Translations under genes and position numbers: made by a program
Notes under the pieces: model-generated
What the model saw: the letters and a program-made list of their open reading frames with translations, nothing else
Told to the model about the DNA's origin: nothing
The model's database searches: none
Assembly: GCA_900466875.1 (NCBI GenBank)
Contig: UBNQ01000019.1
Span: 62,001 to 126,000 of the forward strand
Reading direction: 5' to 3'
Origin: Hyphomicrobiales bacterium
GTDB lineage: Bacteria; Pseudomonadota; Alphaproteobacteria; Rhizobiales; Rhizobiaceae
DNA: 64,000 nucleotides
Shown: piece after piece, positions 28,400 to 38,150 of the stretch
Numbering within the stretch: position 1 is the first letter of the stretch
Layout of the letters: the number at the start of each line of letters is the position of its first letter

Positions 28400-30171
28400 G
28401 TCCGTGTCTCCGGCTTGGCCTGTTCGGTCGTTGATTTTTTGCCGCTATTGTCGCTGGCGATGCGCGCGATGATGGCGCCGGCGGTCTGGGAGGAACCGGC
28501 TTCGGCGAGAATGCTGATGGTGCCGGCAACCGATGCTGTCACGGCGGTTTCCATCTTCATCACGTCCATCATTGCCAGAACTTCACCTTTTTCGACAAGT
28601 GCGCCATCGGAAACATTCCAGTGAACGAGCAGGCCGGGCACGGGAGCAACCACAGCACCCGCATCGTTCTGTTCGCTCTTTTCATCGCCGTTCGGCGCCG
28701 CCGAAAGCGGGCCGAGCAGGCGAAGGAAAGCGTCGGGAATGCCGATTTCGACACGCTTGCCATCGATCTCCAAATGGCCGCGCAGCAGTCCGGCACTTGC
28801 TGCCGGGGCAGGGCGGCTGGCCGCTTCCAGCGTCTCGGCAAAATCGGTCTCGATCCAGCGCGTGTGAACGCGGAAATTTTTTGCGAAATCCTCATGCGCG
28901 ATGACGGCGCGGTGGAAGGGCAGGACGGACGGCACGCCTTCGATGGTGAATTCGCTAAGCGCACGGCGCGAACGGACAATCGCCTGTTCGCGGGTCGCAC
29001 CCCAGACGATCAGCTTGGCCGACAGCGAGTCGAACATCGGCGGGATGGTCGAGCCGGTGACAACGCCGGAATCGAGGCGGATGCCCGGGCCGGAAGGTGC
29101 CGTGAACTGCGAAATATCACCAGCGGATGGCAGAAAGCCACGGCCCGGATCTTCCATGTTGATGCGGAACTCGATCGCATGGCCGCGCGGTTCCGGCATC
29201 TCAGTTACGCTGACGGCCAAACCTTCGGCGATGCGGAACTGCTCGATGACGAGGTCAAGGCCAGTCGTTTCTTCCGTCACCGGGTGTTCCACCTGCAGAC
29301 GGGTGTTGACCTCGAGGAAGGAGATCACGCCATCGGCGCTGAGCAGAAATTCCACCGTGCCGGCACCGGTATAGCCGGCCGCAGCGCAGATATCGCGTGC
29401 AGCGGAATGGATCTTTTCGCGTTGTTCATTCGAAAGGAAAGGCGCAGGTGCTTCCTCGACAAGTTTCTGGTTGCGACGCTGCAAAGAGCAATCGCGGGTT
29501 CCCACCACCAGAACATTGCCGAGACGGTCCGCCAGCACCTGCGCCTCGATATGCCGCGGGCGGTCGAGAAACTGCTCGACATAACATTCGCCGCGACCAA
29601 AAGCGGCGACAGCCTCGCGGGTCGCCGATGAAAACATTTCCTCGACCTCGTCGAGCTGACGGGCGATCTTCATGCCGCGTCCACCGCCGCCATGCGCCGC
29701 CTTGATGGCGATCGGCAGGCCGAATTTCTTTGCAAACGCCAGCGCTTCGGCGGGCGAGGAAATCGCGCCATCGGAACCGGCCACCAGCGGCGCGCCGACC
29801 TTCTGGGCAATCGCACGCGCCTGCAGCTTGTCGCCGAGTGCTTCGATGACTTTCGGATCGGGACCGATCCAGATCAGGCCGGCATCGATGACGGCCTGCG
29901 CAAACTCGCTGCGCTCGGAGAGAAAACCATAACCCGGATGCACGGCGTCGGCGCCCGATCGCTTGGCGATGGCGATCAGCTTGTCGATCTCGAGATAGCT
30001 TTCCCTGGCGGTCACGCCATCCAGCGCATACGCCTCGTCGGCTAGGTCTACGAACAGCGCGTCAGCGTCGGCATCGGCGTAGACGGCGACGGAGGTCAGG
30101 CCGTAATCCTTGCAGGCCCGAATGATCCGCACCGCGATCTCGCCGCGGTTTGCTATCAGAACCTTCTTCAT
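28396..30171 (-). CDS. biotin carboxylase fused to biotin carboxyl carrier domain
   Basis: 591 residues. An AccC-type biotin carboxylase occupies about 1-450 (MKKVLIANRGEIAVRIIRA, HPGYGFLSE, ATP-grasp loop KAAHGGGGRGMKIA). A roughly 70-residue linker leads to a C-terminal biotinyl domain with the VMKMET motif, Lys near 539. A complete acetyl-CoA carboxyltransferase is not nearby. Instead the previous gene encodes a KipI-KipA fusion, the fold used as carboxyltransferase in urea carboxylase. ATG 30171 overlaps that gene's stop (ATGA) and has AGGA 8 nt upstream; the longer frame to 30468 is not supported. Confidence 0.88.
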
Positions 30172-31808
30172 GGGCATTTTCCTGGAATGAAACGGGGCAA
30201 GAAGCGGCTGATCGCGTTGAAACGGATTTTGGCGCCCACGGGAATTTGGCCGGCGAGATCGAGATGATGGCCGGCGACATTGGCGATGACCGGGTAACCG
30301 CCGGTCAGTGGATGATCGGCAAGGAACAGCACGGGCTGGCCGCTGGCCGGAACCTGAAGCGCACCGCGCACGGTTGCCTCGCTCGGCAGTTCGCCGTGGT
30401 TGGAACGTTCGAGCGCATCGCCCGACAGGCGGATGCCGACACGGCTCGACTGTGGCGTGACCGACCATTCCTGATTGAGAAAGTTTTCGACGGCGGCATC
30501 GGTGAACCAGTCGGTGCGAGGGCCCATGACTACGTCCAGCACGACCGTTTCGCTGGTGGTCGGCATGGCGAAAGCCGGCTTTTCCGACGCAACCAGTGCG
30601 CTTGCCGGTGCCGGCAGGATGGCGACGACATCGCCTGCCACAAGTGCGGCCGGGCCGACCTGCGCCAAGGTGTCGGTGGCAGCGCTGCCGAGAACCGGTG
30701 TGACTTCGAAACCACCCCGCAAGGCGAGGTAGGAACGCATGCCCGCTGCGGGAGCGCCGAGTGACACCACATCGCCGTCATCGAGGGCGATGGCACTGTG
30801 ATGGGCTGCGGAAATCTTCGTGCCGTTGGCAACGGTAATGGTGACCGGTGCCGTGGCGCCTGTCACGGCCATGACGCCGAGCCCGCGCATGCGAAAGCCG
30901 AGGCCGCCGAGGGGGATCTCCAGCGCTGGTGTGTTGGCCGGGTTGCCGACAAGGCGGTTGGCGGCCTTGAAGCTGGTCCGGTCGGCAGCGCCGGAAACGC
31001 TGATGCCCTGGCTGGCCTGTCCGGCGCGGCCGAGATCCTGAAAGACAACCGGCAGGCCGACGGAGATGATCTCGATTGCCGAAGCGGACTTTTCCGAGCT
31101 GATCATCACAGGCTTTGCAGCGGCCTTGCTCGATGGCTTGATTTCGTAGGCAGCATCCTTCGCCATGTTGCGGAACTTGATGCGGCTGCCCGGCTGCAGC
31201 AGGGAGGCGGGGGTGCGGTCGATATCGAACATGGCGAGCGGCGTTGCGCCGATCAACTGCCAGCCGCCGGGGCTGGTTTTGGGATAGATGCCGCTGAATT
31301 CGCCGGCGAGGCCGACTGCGCCGGCCGGGACCTGCGTGCGCGGAGACTTGCGACGCGGTACGTTGAGGCGCGGATCGCCGCTCGAGAGATAGGCAAAGCC
31401 GGGTGCAAATCCGGTGAAGGCGGCCACGTAGTCGCTTTCGCCATGCAGGCGGATGACGTCATCGACGCTCATTTTGAGAATGCCGGCGACTTCCGCCAGA
31501 TCTTCCCCGTCATACCGAACCGGGATTTCGACAAGCGCGCCGGATGCGGCCTTGCGTTCGCCGCCAGCCAATTCCGAAACGGCTGCGATCAGCGCGTCCT
31601 CGGACACGGTGTATGGATCGAAAGAAATCAGCAGCGTGCGCGCCGCCGGAATGATTTCGCGGACACCTTCGACCGGGTTGTTTTCCAACGCATCGAACAG
31701 TGCGAGCGCTTCGCCAAGATCTGCCAGTTCCACGAGAACGCAATCGCCACGCACCGGCAGGATGCGCATCGACGTGTCTCGGGAAGATGTGGAGGCGGCG
31801 GACTGCAT
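30168..31808 (-). CDS. PxpB-PxpC (KipI-KipA) fusion, oxoprolinase / biotin-dependent carboxyltransferase-like
   Basis: 546 residues. The N-terminal half (about 14-225) is the KipI/PxpB domain (GFAPGFAYLSSGDPRLNVPRR), and the C-terminal half (about 245-546) is the KipA/PxpC domain (FQDLGRAGQASQGISVSGAAD). In E. coli the separate subunits, with PxpA, hydrolyse 5-oxoproline using ATP. In urea carboxylase the same two domains form the carboxyltransferase. The neighbouring biotin carboxylase makes the second mode worth considering here. Start may be ATG 31808 or 31769; neither has a strong ribosome site. Confidence 0.85.
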   Translation of the reverse strand: MQSAASTSSRDTSMRILPVRGDCVLVELADLGEALALFDALENNPVEGVREIIPAARTLLISFDPYTVSEDALIAAVSELAGGERKAASGALVEIPVRYDGEDLAEVAGILKMSVDDVIRLHGESDYVAAFTGFAPGFAYLSSGDPRLNVPRRKSPRTQVPAGAVGLAGEFSGIYPKTSPGGWQLIGATPLAMFDIDRTPASLLQPGSRIKFRNMAKDAAYEIKPSSKAAAKPVMISSEKSASAIEIISVGLPVVFQDLGRAGQASQGISVSGAADRTSFKAANRLVGNPANTPALEIPLGGLGFRMRGLGVMAVTGATAPVTITVANGTKISAAHHSAIALDDGDVVSLGAPAAGMRSYLALRGGFEVTPVLGSAATDTLAQVGPAALVAGDVVAILPAPASALVASEKPAFAMPTTSETVVLDVVMGPRTDWFTDAAVENFLNQEWSVTPQSSRVGIRLSGDALERSNHGELPSEATVRGALQVPASGQPVLFLADHPLTGGYPVIANVAGHHLDLAGQIPVGAKIRFNAISRFLPRFIPGKCP

Positions 31809-31814
31809 GAGGGT

Positions 31815-32582
31815 TCAGGCCGCCGCAGTGAAGGATCGGATGGCGAGACCCGATTGTTCAAACTTTTCGCGCAGGCGCCTGGCCATGGCGACCGCACCCG
31901 GGCTGTCGCCATGCACGCAGATCGATTGTGCATCGACCTTGGTCAGCGTGCCGTCGATTGCCTCGATCACACCTTCGGTGACCATGCGTACCATGCGCTC
32001 GGCCACCAGCTCGGGATCATGCAGGACGGAGCCTTTTTCGCGGCGGGAGACGAGATTGCCTTCGCGCGTGTAGGCACGGTCGGCAAAGGCTTCGGCAACG
32101 ACGGTGAGGCCGGCGGCGCGGGCCTGTTCGACAAGCTGCGAACCGGCAAGCGCCATCAGCACCAGCGAGGGGTCGATGGCGAGGATGGCGTCGATTACGT
32201 CCTTGGCCTGACGCTTGTCGATGGCGATCGTGTTGTAGAGCGCGCCATGCGGCTTCACATAGGTGACGCGGGTGTTGGCAGCCTTTGCAAGGCCCTGCAG
32301 GGCGCCGATCTGATAGATGACATCACCGACCAGTTCTTCGCTGGTCGGGTCCATGTTGCGGCGGCCGAAGCCGGCAAGATCGCGATAACCGACATGGGCG
32401 CCGATCGCCACGTCGCGTTTGGCAGCGGCGCGCAACGTCTTCAGGATGCCGGCAGGATCGCCGGCGTGGAAGCCACAGGCCACATTGGCGCTGCTGACGA
32501 TGTCGAGCATGGCCGCATCATCGCCCATTGCCCATGCGCCAAAGCTCTCGCCCAAATCGCTGTTGATATCGATCGTCAGCAT
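31815..32582 (-). CDS. pxpA: 5-oxoprolinase subunit A (LamB/YcsF family)
   Basis: 255 residues starting [17 protein letters not shown], the conserved metal-site N-terminus of PxpA. Further family motifs are [27 protein letters not shown] and [12 protein letters not shown] 32582 is used; the longer frame begins at a TTG without support. It is the first gene of the minus-strand operon running to 21379 and lies 6 bp before the PxpB-PxpC fusion. Together they should open a lactam such as 5-oxoproline; whether biotin takes part is unknown. Confidence 0.9.
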   Translation of the reverse strand: MLTIDINSDLGESFGAWAMGDDAAMLDIVSSANVACGFHAGDPAGILKTLRAAAKRDVAIGAHVGYRDLAGFGRRNMDPTSEELVGDVIYQIGALQGLAKAANTRVTYVKPHGALYNTIAIDKRQAKDVIDAILAIDPSLVLMALAGSQLVEQARAAGLTVVAEAFADRAYTREGNLVSRREKGSVLHDPELVAERMVRMVTEGVIEAIDGTLTKVDAQSICVHGDSPGAVAMARRLREKFEQSGLAIRSFTAAA

Positions 32583-32822
32583 GAAATTACGTCCACCCCG
32601 CAAAGTTGACTAAACGCTAACAAAGGAGAACAATGCTGTCCAGAGTGTTGAACAATTTTATATATTGCCCTACAAACGGTCAATTGCTCAATATTTGGGC
32701 GCCGCTTGAATTTTGCACGATTAAGTTGGGTCTTTGCCTCTGTCTGCACCTCATTTTGCTTGTGGCCGGCACGCAAGCGCATTACCGAAAACGGAACCTC
32801 GTCCGAAGCAAAGGGGTAAGGC
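32583..32822. promoter_or_regulatory. divergent promoter region between pxpA operon and FadR-type regulator
   Basis: 240 bp with an AT-rich core at 32620-32730. Direct repeats of GAACAAT (32628-32634 and 32650-32656) and an imperfect inverted repeat CAAT-N7-ATTG (32653-32667) could be regulator sites. No gene is seen. Confidence 0.4.
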
Positions 32823-33557
32823 TTGGCTGCACGTAAACCGCAAGGTGATGAAACGGGATACTCGAACCTTGTGGGTGGCAGCAGTGCGACCGCATCTCGG
32901 CCGGCAGAGCCCGTGCAGACGCTGGCCGAAACCGTGGCCGGGCGCATTCGCGAAAAAGTCATCTCCGGCACGCTGACGCCGGGAGGCCATCTTTCGGAAA
33001 TGACGCTGTGCGAAGAGCTGCAGGTCTCGCGCAACACGCTGCGGGAGGTCTTTCGCATCCTGACCAAGGAAGGCCTGCTGCGTTACGAAGCCAATCGCGG
33101 CGTTTTCGTGTCCACGCCGAGCATGTCGACGATCATCGACATCTATCGCGTGAGACGGTTCATAGAATGTCCAGCACTGGCGCAGGCGCACCCGCGACAT
33201 CCGGGCACGCAACGCATGCGCGCGGCAGTCGAAGACGCGCGCCGCTGCCGGGAGGTGAAGGACTGGCTTGGGGTCGGCAGTGCCGACATCGCCTTTCATG
33301 CGGCGATCGTGGAGCTTGCGGACAGCCCGCGGCTATCGAGTTTTTATGCTCATATCTCGCTGGAATTGCGGCTTGTCTTCGGCCTCTTGCAGGATCCCGA
33401 GTTCCTGCATGGCCCCTTCATCGACCAGAATGGCGATATACTGCTCGAACTTGAAGCCGGACGCTCGACGGCCGCGGCCGAAAAGCTGGAAGCCTATCTT
33501 TTGCGGGCGGAGCGGTTCATTCTCGGCGCTTACGCCCGCGTGGCGCCATCGGCTTAG
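32823..33557 (+). CDS. GntR family regulator, FadR/FCD subfamily
   Basis: 244 residues: winged helix-turn-helix (IREKVISGTLTPGGHLSEM, VSRNTLREVFRILTKEGLLR; about 40-100) and an all-helical FCD ligand domain with the metal-site pattern ending in DIAFHAAIVELADS. The start appears to be TTG 32823 with AAGGGG 7 nt upstream; no ATG fits. Divergent from the pxpA operon, which it most likely controls in response to an organic acid or amino acid product. Confidence 0.88.
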   Translation: MAARKPQGDETGYSNLVGGSSATASRPAEPVQTLAETVAGRIREKVISGTLTPGGHLSEMTLCEELQVSRNTLREVFRILTKEGLLRYEANRGVFVSTPSMSTIIDIYRVRRFIECPALAQAHPRHPGTQRMRAAVEDARRCREVKDWLGVGSADIAFHAAIVELADSPRLSSFYAHISLELRLVFGLLQDPEFLHGPFIDQNGDILLELEAGRSTAAAEKLEAYLLRAERFILGAYARVAPSA

Positions 33558-33594
33558 CCTGATGGAGTGCGCCCTGCCGGCGGATATGAGAAGA

Positions 33595-33610
33595 GCGACC
33601 TTGCGGTCGC
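33595..33610. terminator. short hairpin between convergent genes
   Basis: GCGACC and GGTCGC form a 6-bp stem with a 4-nt loop in the 63-bp gap between the FadR-type regulator and the gluconokinase. Weak and without a U-run, but placed to end both transcripts. Confidence 0.35.
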
Positions 33611-33620
33611 GCTTCCGGTC

Positions 33621-34172
33621 TCACACAGGGAAAAGCCGTCGCAGTCCTTCAATCGCCAGATCGGTAATCGCTTCCGGCGTATTGTCGATACTGACAACCA
33701 CGACGCCGGCTTCGTGATCCGGCCGCTCCAATGTCGCGAGCTGGCTTTCCAGAAGACTGGTCGGCATGAAGTGCCCTTCGCGATTGCCCATGCGCCGGGT
33801 CAGCAGGGCCTTGCTGCCATCCAGAAATACGAAGGCAAGTCCTCCGCCTGCCGCCGCACGCAGACGGTCGCGATAGACCTTCTTTAGCGACGAGCATGTC
33901 AGGACGATTCCGCCTTCGTCGTGATCGGCCAGAATTTCGCCGATACGGTCGAGCCAGGGCCAGCGATCGTCGTCGCTGAGTGGCGTCCCGGCGGACATCT
34001 TGGCGATATTTGCCTGTGGATGAAGGTCGTCGCCCTCCTGATAGGGCAGGCCAAGCGCCTCGGCGAGGCGGGTGCCGACTGAACTCTTGCCGCATCCGGC
34101 AACGCCCATCACGATGATGGGGCGCCGGATGGAATTTGCCTCAAAGGCTGATGGTGATGCCGCCGTCGACAT
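33621..34172 (-). CDS. gntK: gluconokinase
   Basis: 183 residues. P-loop GVAGCGKS at 23-30, then the gluconokinase segments EGDDLHPQANIAKMSAGTPL and DRWPWLDRI, and near the C-terminus EGHFMPTSLLESQLATLE. It phosphorylates D-gluconate to 6-phosphogluconate with ATP, feeding the Entner-Doudoroff and pentose phosphate pathways. ATG 34172 (or 34187) lies inside the 3' end of the SDR gene, a 32-bp or longer overlap; no later start precedes the P-loop. Ribosome site weak, so translation is probably coupled. Confidence 0.9.
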   Translation of the reverse strand: MSTAASPSAFEANSIRRPIIVMGVAGCGKSSVGTRLAEALGLPYQEGDDLHPQANIAKMSAGTPLSDDDRWPWLDRIGEILADHDEGGIVLTCSSLKKVYRDRLRAAAGGGLAFVFLDGSKALLTRRMGNREGHFMPTSLLESQLATLERPDHEAGVVVVSIDNTPEAITDLAIEGLRRLFPV

Positions 34173-34908
34173 AAAGCGTGTGTCCATTCACGAAAGAGGA
34201 GCCCTTGCCGGACAGGAAGACGGCTGCGCCGACAAGTTCATCGACATTACCCCAACGGGCGGCCGGCGTCCGTTTTTCCAACCATGCGGAAAATTCCGGA
34301 TTGTCGACAAGGGCCTGATTGAGCGGCGTCTTGAAATAACCGGGCGCGATGGCGTTTACCTGCAGGCCGTGTTTTGCCCAGTCGGTGGACATGCCCTTGG
34401 TGAGGTTTTTGACGGCACCCTTGGTTGCAGTGTAGGGCGCGATGCCAGGACGGGCGAGTTCGCTCTGCACGGAAGCGATGTTGATGATCTTGCCGTGACC
34501 CCGCGCGATCATGTGGCGGGCGACGGCCTGACCGACATAGAAGACGCTGGAAATATTGGTGGTCAGAAGCTGCTGCCACTTGTCGACCGGAAAATCCTCC
34601 AGCGGCGAGCGGTGCTGCATGCCGGCATTGTTGACGAGAATGTCGATCGCACCGATCTCCGCCTCGATCCGCGCGATGCCGGCAGCGACGGAGACATGGT
34701 CCGTCGCATCGAAGGCAACTGCATGGGCCGTGAAGCCGTCCTTGGCCAGCTGCTCCTGGGCGGCTTTCAGTTTCGTCTCGTCGCGGCCATTGAGAATGAC
34801 GGTCGCGCCATGCTCGGCAAGGCCGCGGGCGAATGCCAGCCCTATCCCCTGGCTGGAGCCGGTGATCAAGGCGGTTTTACCCGCTAGATCGAACAGTGGA
34901 AACGACAT
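34141..34908 (-). CDS. SDR oxidoreductase, gluconate 5-dehydrogenase-like
   Basis: 255 residues of classical short-chain dehydrogenase: TGSSQGIG cofactor motif near 17-24, NNAG near 93, Ser of the IASVQSE strand and catalytic YTATK near 160. The closest relatives I recognise are IdnO/gluconate 5-dehydrogenases, which reduce 5-ketogluconate to gluconate. ATG 34908 has GGGAGGAG 6 nt upstream; the longer frame to 35043 is non-coding. It overlaps gntK, so keto-gluconate to gluconate to 6-phosphogluconate is a sensible two-step route. Confidence 0.88.
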   Translation of the reverse strand: MSFPLFDLAGKTALITGSSQGIGLAFARGLAEHGATVILNGRDETKLKAAQEQLAKDGFTAHAVAFDATDHVSVAAGIARIEAEIGAIDILVNNAGMQHRSPLEDFPVDKWQQLLTTNISSVFYVGQAVARHMIARGHGKIINIASVQSELARPGIAPYTATKGAVKNLTKGMSTDWAKHGLQVNAIAPGYFKTPLNQALVDNPEFSAWLEKRTPAARWGNVDELVGAAVFLSGKGSSFVNGHTLYVDGGITISL

Positions 34909-34952
34909 CGAACACTCCTCCCGGTTCATGCTGCCTTTTGACTTGGAATAGG

Positions 34953-34966
34953 TGTTATCGATAACA
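34953..34966. promoter_or_regulatory. LacI-family operator, gluconate-regulator type
   Basis: TGTTATCGATAACA, a perfect 14-bp palindrome with a central CG, 45 bp upstream of the SDR start. It resembles the known E. coli GntR-type operator form (ATGTTA-centre-TAACAT). The LacI-type gene next to it is the obvious binder. Confidence 0.7.
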
Positions 34967-35070
34967 TATGCAATTGAAAAAACCGACATTCGCAACGGTA
35001 TATGCTGCTGCAGCGTTCTGGTGTTGACCAAAGGCCGGAGCAAGACCTGGTCGAATTCGGCAAAAGGTGA

Positions 35071-36108
35071 TCACGTGCTGCTGCGAAGCTCTACGCGATA
35101 GAATGTCTTGATTGTTGCAGCGGATGCCCGGTTCTCCAGCATGGCGATCATCTGCTCGGCGGCCTGCGTACCGATCCCGTAGCTGTCGACATTGACCGTG
35201 GTGATGGCGGGTTCCGATACGGATGCGATCTCGTAATCACCGAAACCGGCGATCGCGATGTCATGCGGCACGGCCAGTCCCATTCTCCGGCATTCCATGA
35301 TGGCGCCGAAGGCGGGAAGATCGGACACGCAGACGGCGACGTCGGTATCGGGAAATCGCTGGAGCAGGTGACGGATAGCCTCGGCACCATGCGACATGCG
35401 GATCGGCGCGGCCTCGATCGAAACGACCCTGTCGCCGCTCAACCCATGCCGCCGCAATGCGCGGTCGAAGCCCAGGTGGCGCTGGTACCCACGGGTATCG
35501 GAGGCTTCGGACCCTATTATAAAGCCGAAGCGCGAATATCCCTGTCCCACGAGGCTGTCGACAAGCGCCTCCATGGCATCGGCATTGGAGAAGCCGACGA
35601 CGGCATCGACAGGGTTTTCCGGGATGTCCCAGGTCTCGATCACCGGGATGCCGGCATTCGCAAGCATGGCCCGCGCTTTCGGCGTGTGCTGGCCGCCAGT
35701 CAGGATGATCCCTTCCGGCCGCCGTCGCAGCATGGACTCGATCAGTTCCTCCTCACGCTCCACCGAATAGTTTGTATAACCGAGCAGCAATTGCATGCTC
35801 GTCTGCTCCAGCGCGTCGGTGATCCCGCGTGCCGTATCGGCAAAGTTCGAGTTGTCGATCGAGGGGACGATGGCGGCGATGAAACCGCTGCGGCGTGAGG
35901 AAAGACTGCCGGCCGACCGGTCGAGCACATATCCGAGCTGATCGACCGCCGAAAGGATGCGCTGCAGCGTATCCTTGGCGATATAGGAATTGCCTTTCAG
36001 CGCGCGCGATACCGTCATGGCGGAAACACCCGCAATCCGAGCAACATCCGCCATCGTCGGCGGACCACCCGAAGCCTCTAAGGGCCGTTGATCCCGCTCG
36101 GTCGGCAT
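35071..36108 (-). CDS. LacI family transcriptional repressor (gluconate type)
   Basis: 345 residues: N-terminal LacI helix-turn-helix (TMADVARIAGVSAMTVSRAL, about 18-38) and hinge, then a periplasmic-binding-protein-like effector domain (SGFIAAIVPSIDNSNFADTA and onward). ATG 36108 has AGGAGA 5 nt upstream and is preferred to 36123. It precedes the SDR/gntK pair on the same strand, with the palindrome 34953-34966 in between, so it likely represses that pair until gluconate or a keto-gluconate is present. Confidence 0.9.
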   Translation of the reverse strand: MPTERDQRPLEASGGPPTMADVARIAGVSAMTVSRALKGNSYIAKDTLQRILSAVDQLGYVLDRSAGSLSSRRSGFIAAIVPSIDNSNFADTARGITDALEQTSMQLLLGYTNYSVEREEELIESMLRRRPEGIILTGGQHTPKARAMLANAGIPVIETWDIPENPVDAVVGFSNADAMEALVDSLVGQGYSRFGFIIGSEASDTRGYQRHLGFDRALRRHGLSGDRVVSIEAAPIRMSHGAEAIRHLLQRFPDTDVAVCVSDLPAFGAIMECRRMGLAVPHDIAIAGFGDYEIASVSEPAITTVNVDSYGIGTQAAEQMIAMLENRASAATIKTFYRVELRSST

Positions 36109-36324
36109 CTTTTCTCCTGTCATGGAACGATCCGACTGAAACCGTGCTTACCGGCCCGCGTCAAGGCTTTGATGGCCAACGAGCCCACCCGCACACGTCG
36201 TAGCGCCAAACGAGATAATTCGTGTTCCGGCTATTTTGGATCATTCTTCTGCCACATGCGTTAGTCAACGCTGTGACCCATCCGCACCCGAACGGATGAC
36301 CATAATATTATAAGGAGTACAGGG

Positions 36325-36861
36325 ATGAAAAAGACAATCGCCGCGGCACTCGCCGCCCTTCCGGTCGCATTTGTTGCAACGGCAGCTCCGGCAGCCGACG
36401 TCATCAGCCGTCGCGACACCGTGCCGACCTATCAGGAGTCTGATCAGCGCGGCGGTGTTCGGATCGGTTATCTCGATTGCTCGATCGGTGGCGGCGTCGG
36501 TTACGTCCTGGGTTCTTCCAAGGAAGCGGATTGCGTCTTCAAGTCGACCATGGGCAGCGAGCCGCTTGATCGTTACACTGGCGTCGTCCGCAAGATGGGC
36601 GTCGATCTCGGCTTCACCACCCGCAGCCGGTTGATCTGGGCGGTCTTTGCGCCGACCGCAGGTTATCACCATGGTTCGCTCGGCGGCCTTTATCAGGGCG
36701 CGACCGCGGAAGCCACGGTTGGTGCCGGCATCGGCGCCAATATCCTCGTCGGCGGCACATCCGGATCGATCCATCTCCAGACGGTCAGCGTGACGGGCCA
36801 GCTCGGCCTCAATGTTGCCGCCACGGGCACGTCGGTAACGCTTTCGCCTGCCGAAATGTAA
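36325..36861 (+). CDS. DUF992 family secreted protein
   Basis: 178 residues with a clear Sec signal peptide (MKKTIAAALAALPVAFVATAAPAA) and the DUF992 pattern: GYLDCSIGGGVGYVLGSSKE early, two cysteines near 56 and 74, and a Gly-rich end (GASVGAGIGANILVGG-like). The family is common in Rhizobiales and of unknown function, presumably periplasmic or outer-membrane associated. AAGGAG lies 7 nt before the ATG, and the AT-only palindrome ATAATATTAT just upstream may belong to a promoter. It stands alone. Confidence 0.85.
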   Translation: MKKTIAAALAALPVAFVATAAPAADVISRRDTVPTYQESDQRGGVRIGYLDCSIGGGVGYVLGSSKEADCVFKSTMGSEPLDRYTGVVRKMGVDLGFTTRSRLIWAVFAPTAGYHHGSLGGLYQGATAEATVGAGIGANILVGGTSGSIHLQTVSVTGQLGLNVAATGTSVTLSPAEM

Positions 36862-37004
36862 GCCATAAAGCTCGGTTTGCCTCGCCATCGAGTGGGGCAA
36901 GCCGAAAATGCCGCTAATGAAGTGATTTCACCCAAATTGGCGGTTTCCGATGGTTTTACGTCCCTTGATCGATCAGAAGCGTGCCGCTGTGTAGCCGTTT
37001 CGTC

Positions 37005-37955
37005 TCAATCCTCAGACAGGTCCTTGCCCAATAGCATGGATGCGCTGTCCGTGTCGGTAATCAAGGTGGTGGCCAGCCCCGCGGTGAGGCATGCGGCCAA
37101 TATCTCTTTTTTATGTGCCCCCCCGGACGCGATGATGCGCGTCGGAATGCGGCGATAATCCTCTATCGAAGGGGATATGACCTGCCGGTTCAGAGGATGC
37201 TCGACTTCCTGGCCGCTGCGATCGAGATATCGCCCCAGAAGATCACCGACGGCGCCGGCGGCTGTCAGCTCTGCAATATCCGTCCCGGTCGGCAACCCAT
37301 AACGGACCTGCAGCGATTCCGGCGAAACGTCGCCGACGCTGAGGATCGACACATCCACCGCCGTTGCCTCCCGAAGCAGGCTTTGAAACACCGTCTGCGC
37401 GACGATCGTGTCACGCGAAGCCGGGTCGTCCGCATAGATGGGCGCTGCCAGGTAGTGGCATTCCGCATTCATGACCTTTGCGAAGCGCCGCACGATTTCG
37501 AACGTGTTGATCTCTGAGCCACGCGTCAATCCGCCCATCATCGAGCGAACCTTGACGTCCGGCACGTTTGCCGGCGCCATGTGATGGACGGTCTCCCTGA
37601 GCGTCGCACCCCAGCCGACGCCGAGCGATGCCGGTTCGCTTGCCTGTATCAGGCGCTCGAGGAACATGGCCGCGGCGCGACCGATCACGGTCGCCATCTG
37701 TTTATCGTCCTCGGGGGTCGGAACGATAACCACATCGGTCAGGCCAAATCGATGGCGTAGCTCCGCCTCCAGCTCCACATTTTCGGTGAGCGGAGAGTTG
37801 AAGCTGATCCTGACGACGCCCTGATCAAGTGCTGCGGCCAGAAGCTCGTTGACCTTGCGACGCGTCAAAAGCATGCGCTCGGCGATCTGCGCCTGCGTCA
37901 ATCCCTCCACGTGATAGAGCCACGAGGCTCTCACCATGAGCTGTTGATTGGACAT
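37005..37955 (-). CDS. SorC family (sugar-phosphate-responsive) transcriptional regulator
   Basis: 316 residues: N-terminal helix-turn-helix (LYHVEGLTQAQIAERMLLTR, about 10-55) and the C-terminal SorC/DeoR-type sugar-binding domain (SLGVGWGATLRETVHHM, IASGGAHKKEILAACLTAGL). These proteins usually sense phosphorylated sugars. ATG 37955 has GGGAGGGG upstream and replaces the 5-codon-longer frame. Divergent from the binding-protein gene at 38151 with an inverted repeat in the gap, so it should control the importer/phosphodiesterase operon. Confidence 0.9.
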   Translation of the reverse strand: MSNQQLMVRASWLYHVEGLTQAQIAERMLLTRRKVNELLAAALDQGVVRISFNSPLTENVELEAELRHRFGLTDVVIVPTPEDDKQMATVIGRAAAMFLERLIQASEPASLGVGWGATLRETVHHMAPANVPDVKVRSMMGGLTRGSEINTFEIVRRFAKVMNAECHYLAAPIYADDPASRDTIVAQTVFQSLLREATAVDVSILSVGDVSPESLQVRYGLPTGTDIAELTAAGAVGDLLGRYLDRSGQEVEHPLNRQVISPSIEDYRRIPTRIIASGGAHKKEILAACLTAGLATTLITDTDSASMLLGKDLSED

Positions 37956-37967
37956 TTCCACCCCTCC

Positions 37968-37993
37968 CAAATGTCACACGAGCGTAACATTTG
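37968..37993. promoter_or_regulatory. inverted repeat, candidate SorC-type operator
   Basis: CAAATGT (37968-37974) and ACATTTG (37987-37993) are perfect inverted copies with a 12-bp spacer. They begin 13 bp upstream of the regulator's start, in the 195-bp gap shared with the importer operon. Confidence 0.5.
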
Positions 37994-38150
37994 TAACCTA
38001 GAGCTACGCCAAGTCGACACCGCGGTAAAGCCCGCTCGGCATGTCGACCCATTCGTTTGTCGATTTCTTGCGACGCCCAACGCGACGGCCCCGGCTCTCG
38101 CGACGGACGACGTGTGTCCGCACCGTTCCTGCTCTCTATAGGGGAAATTC

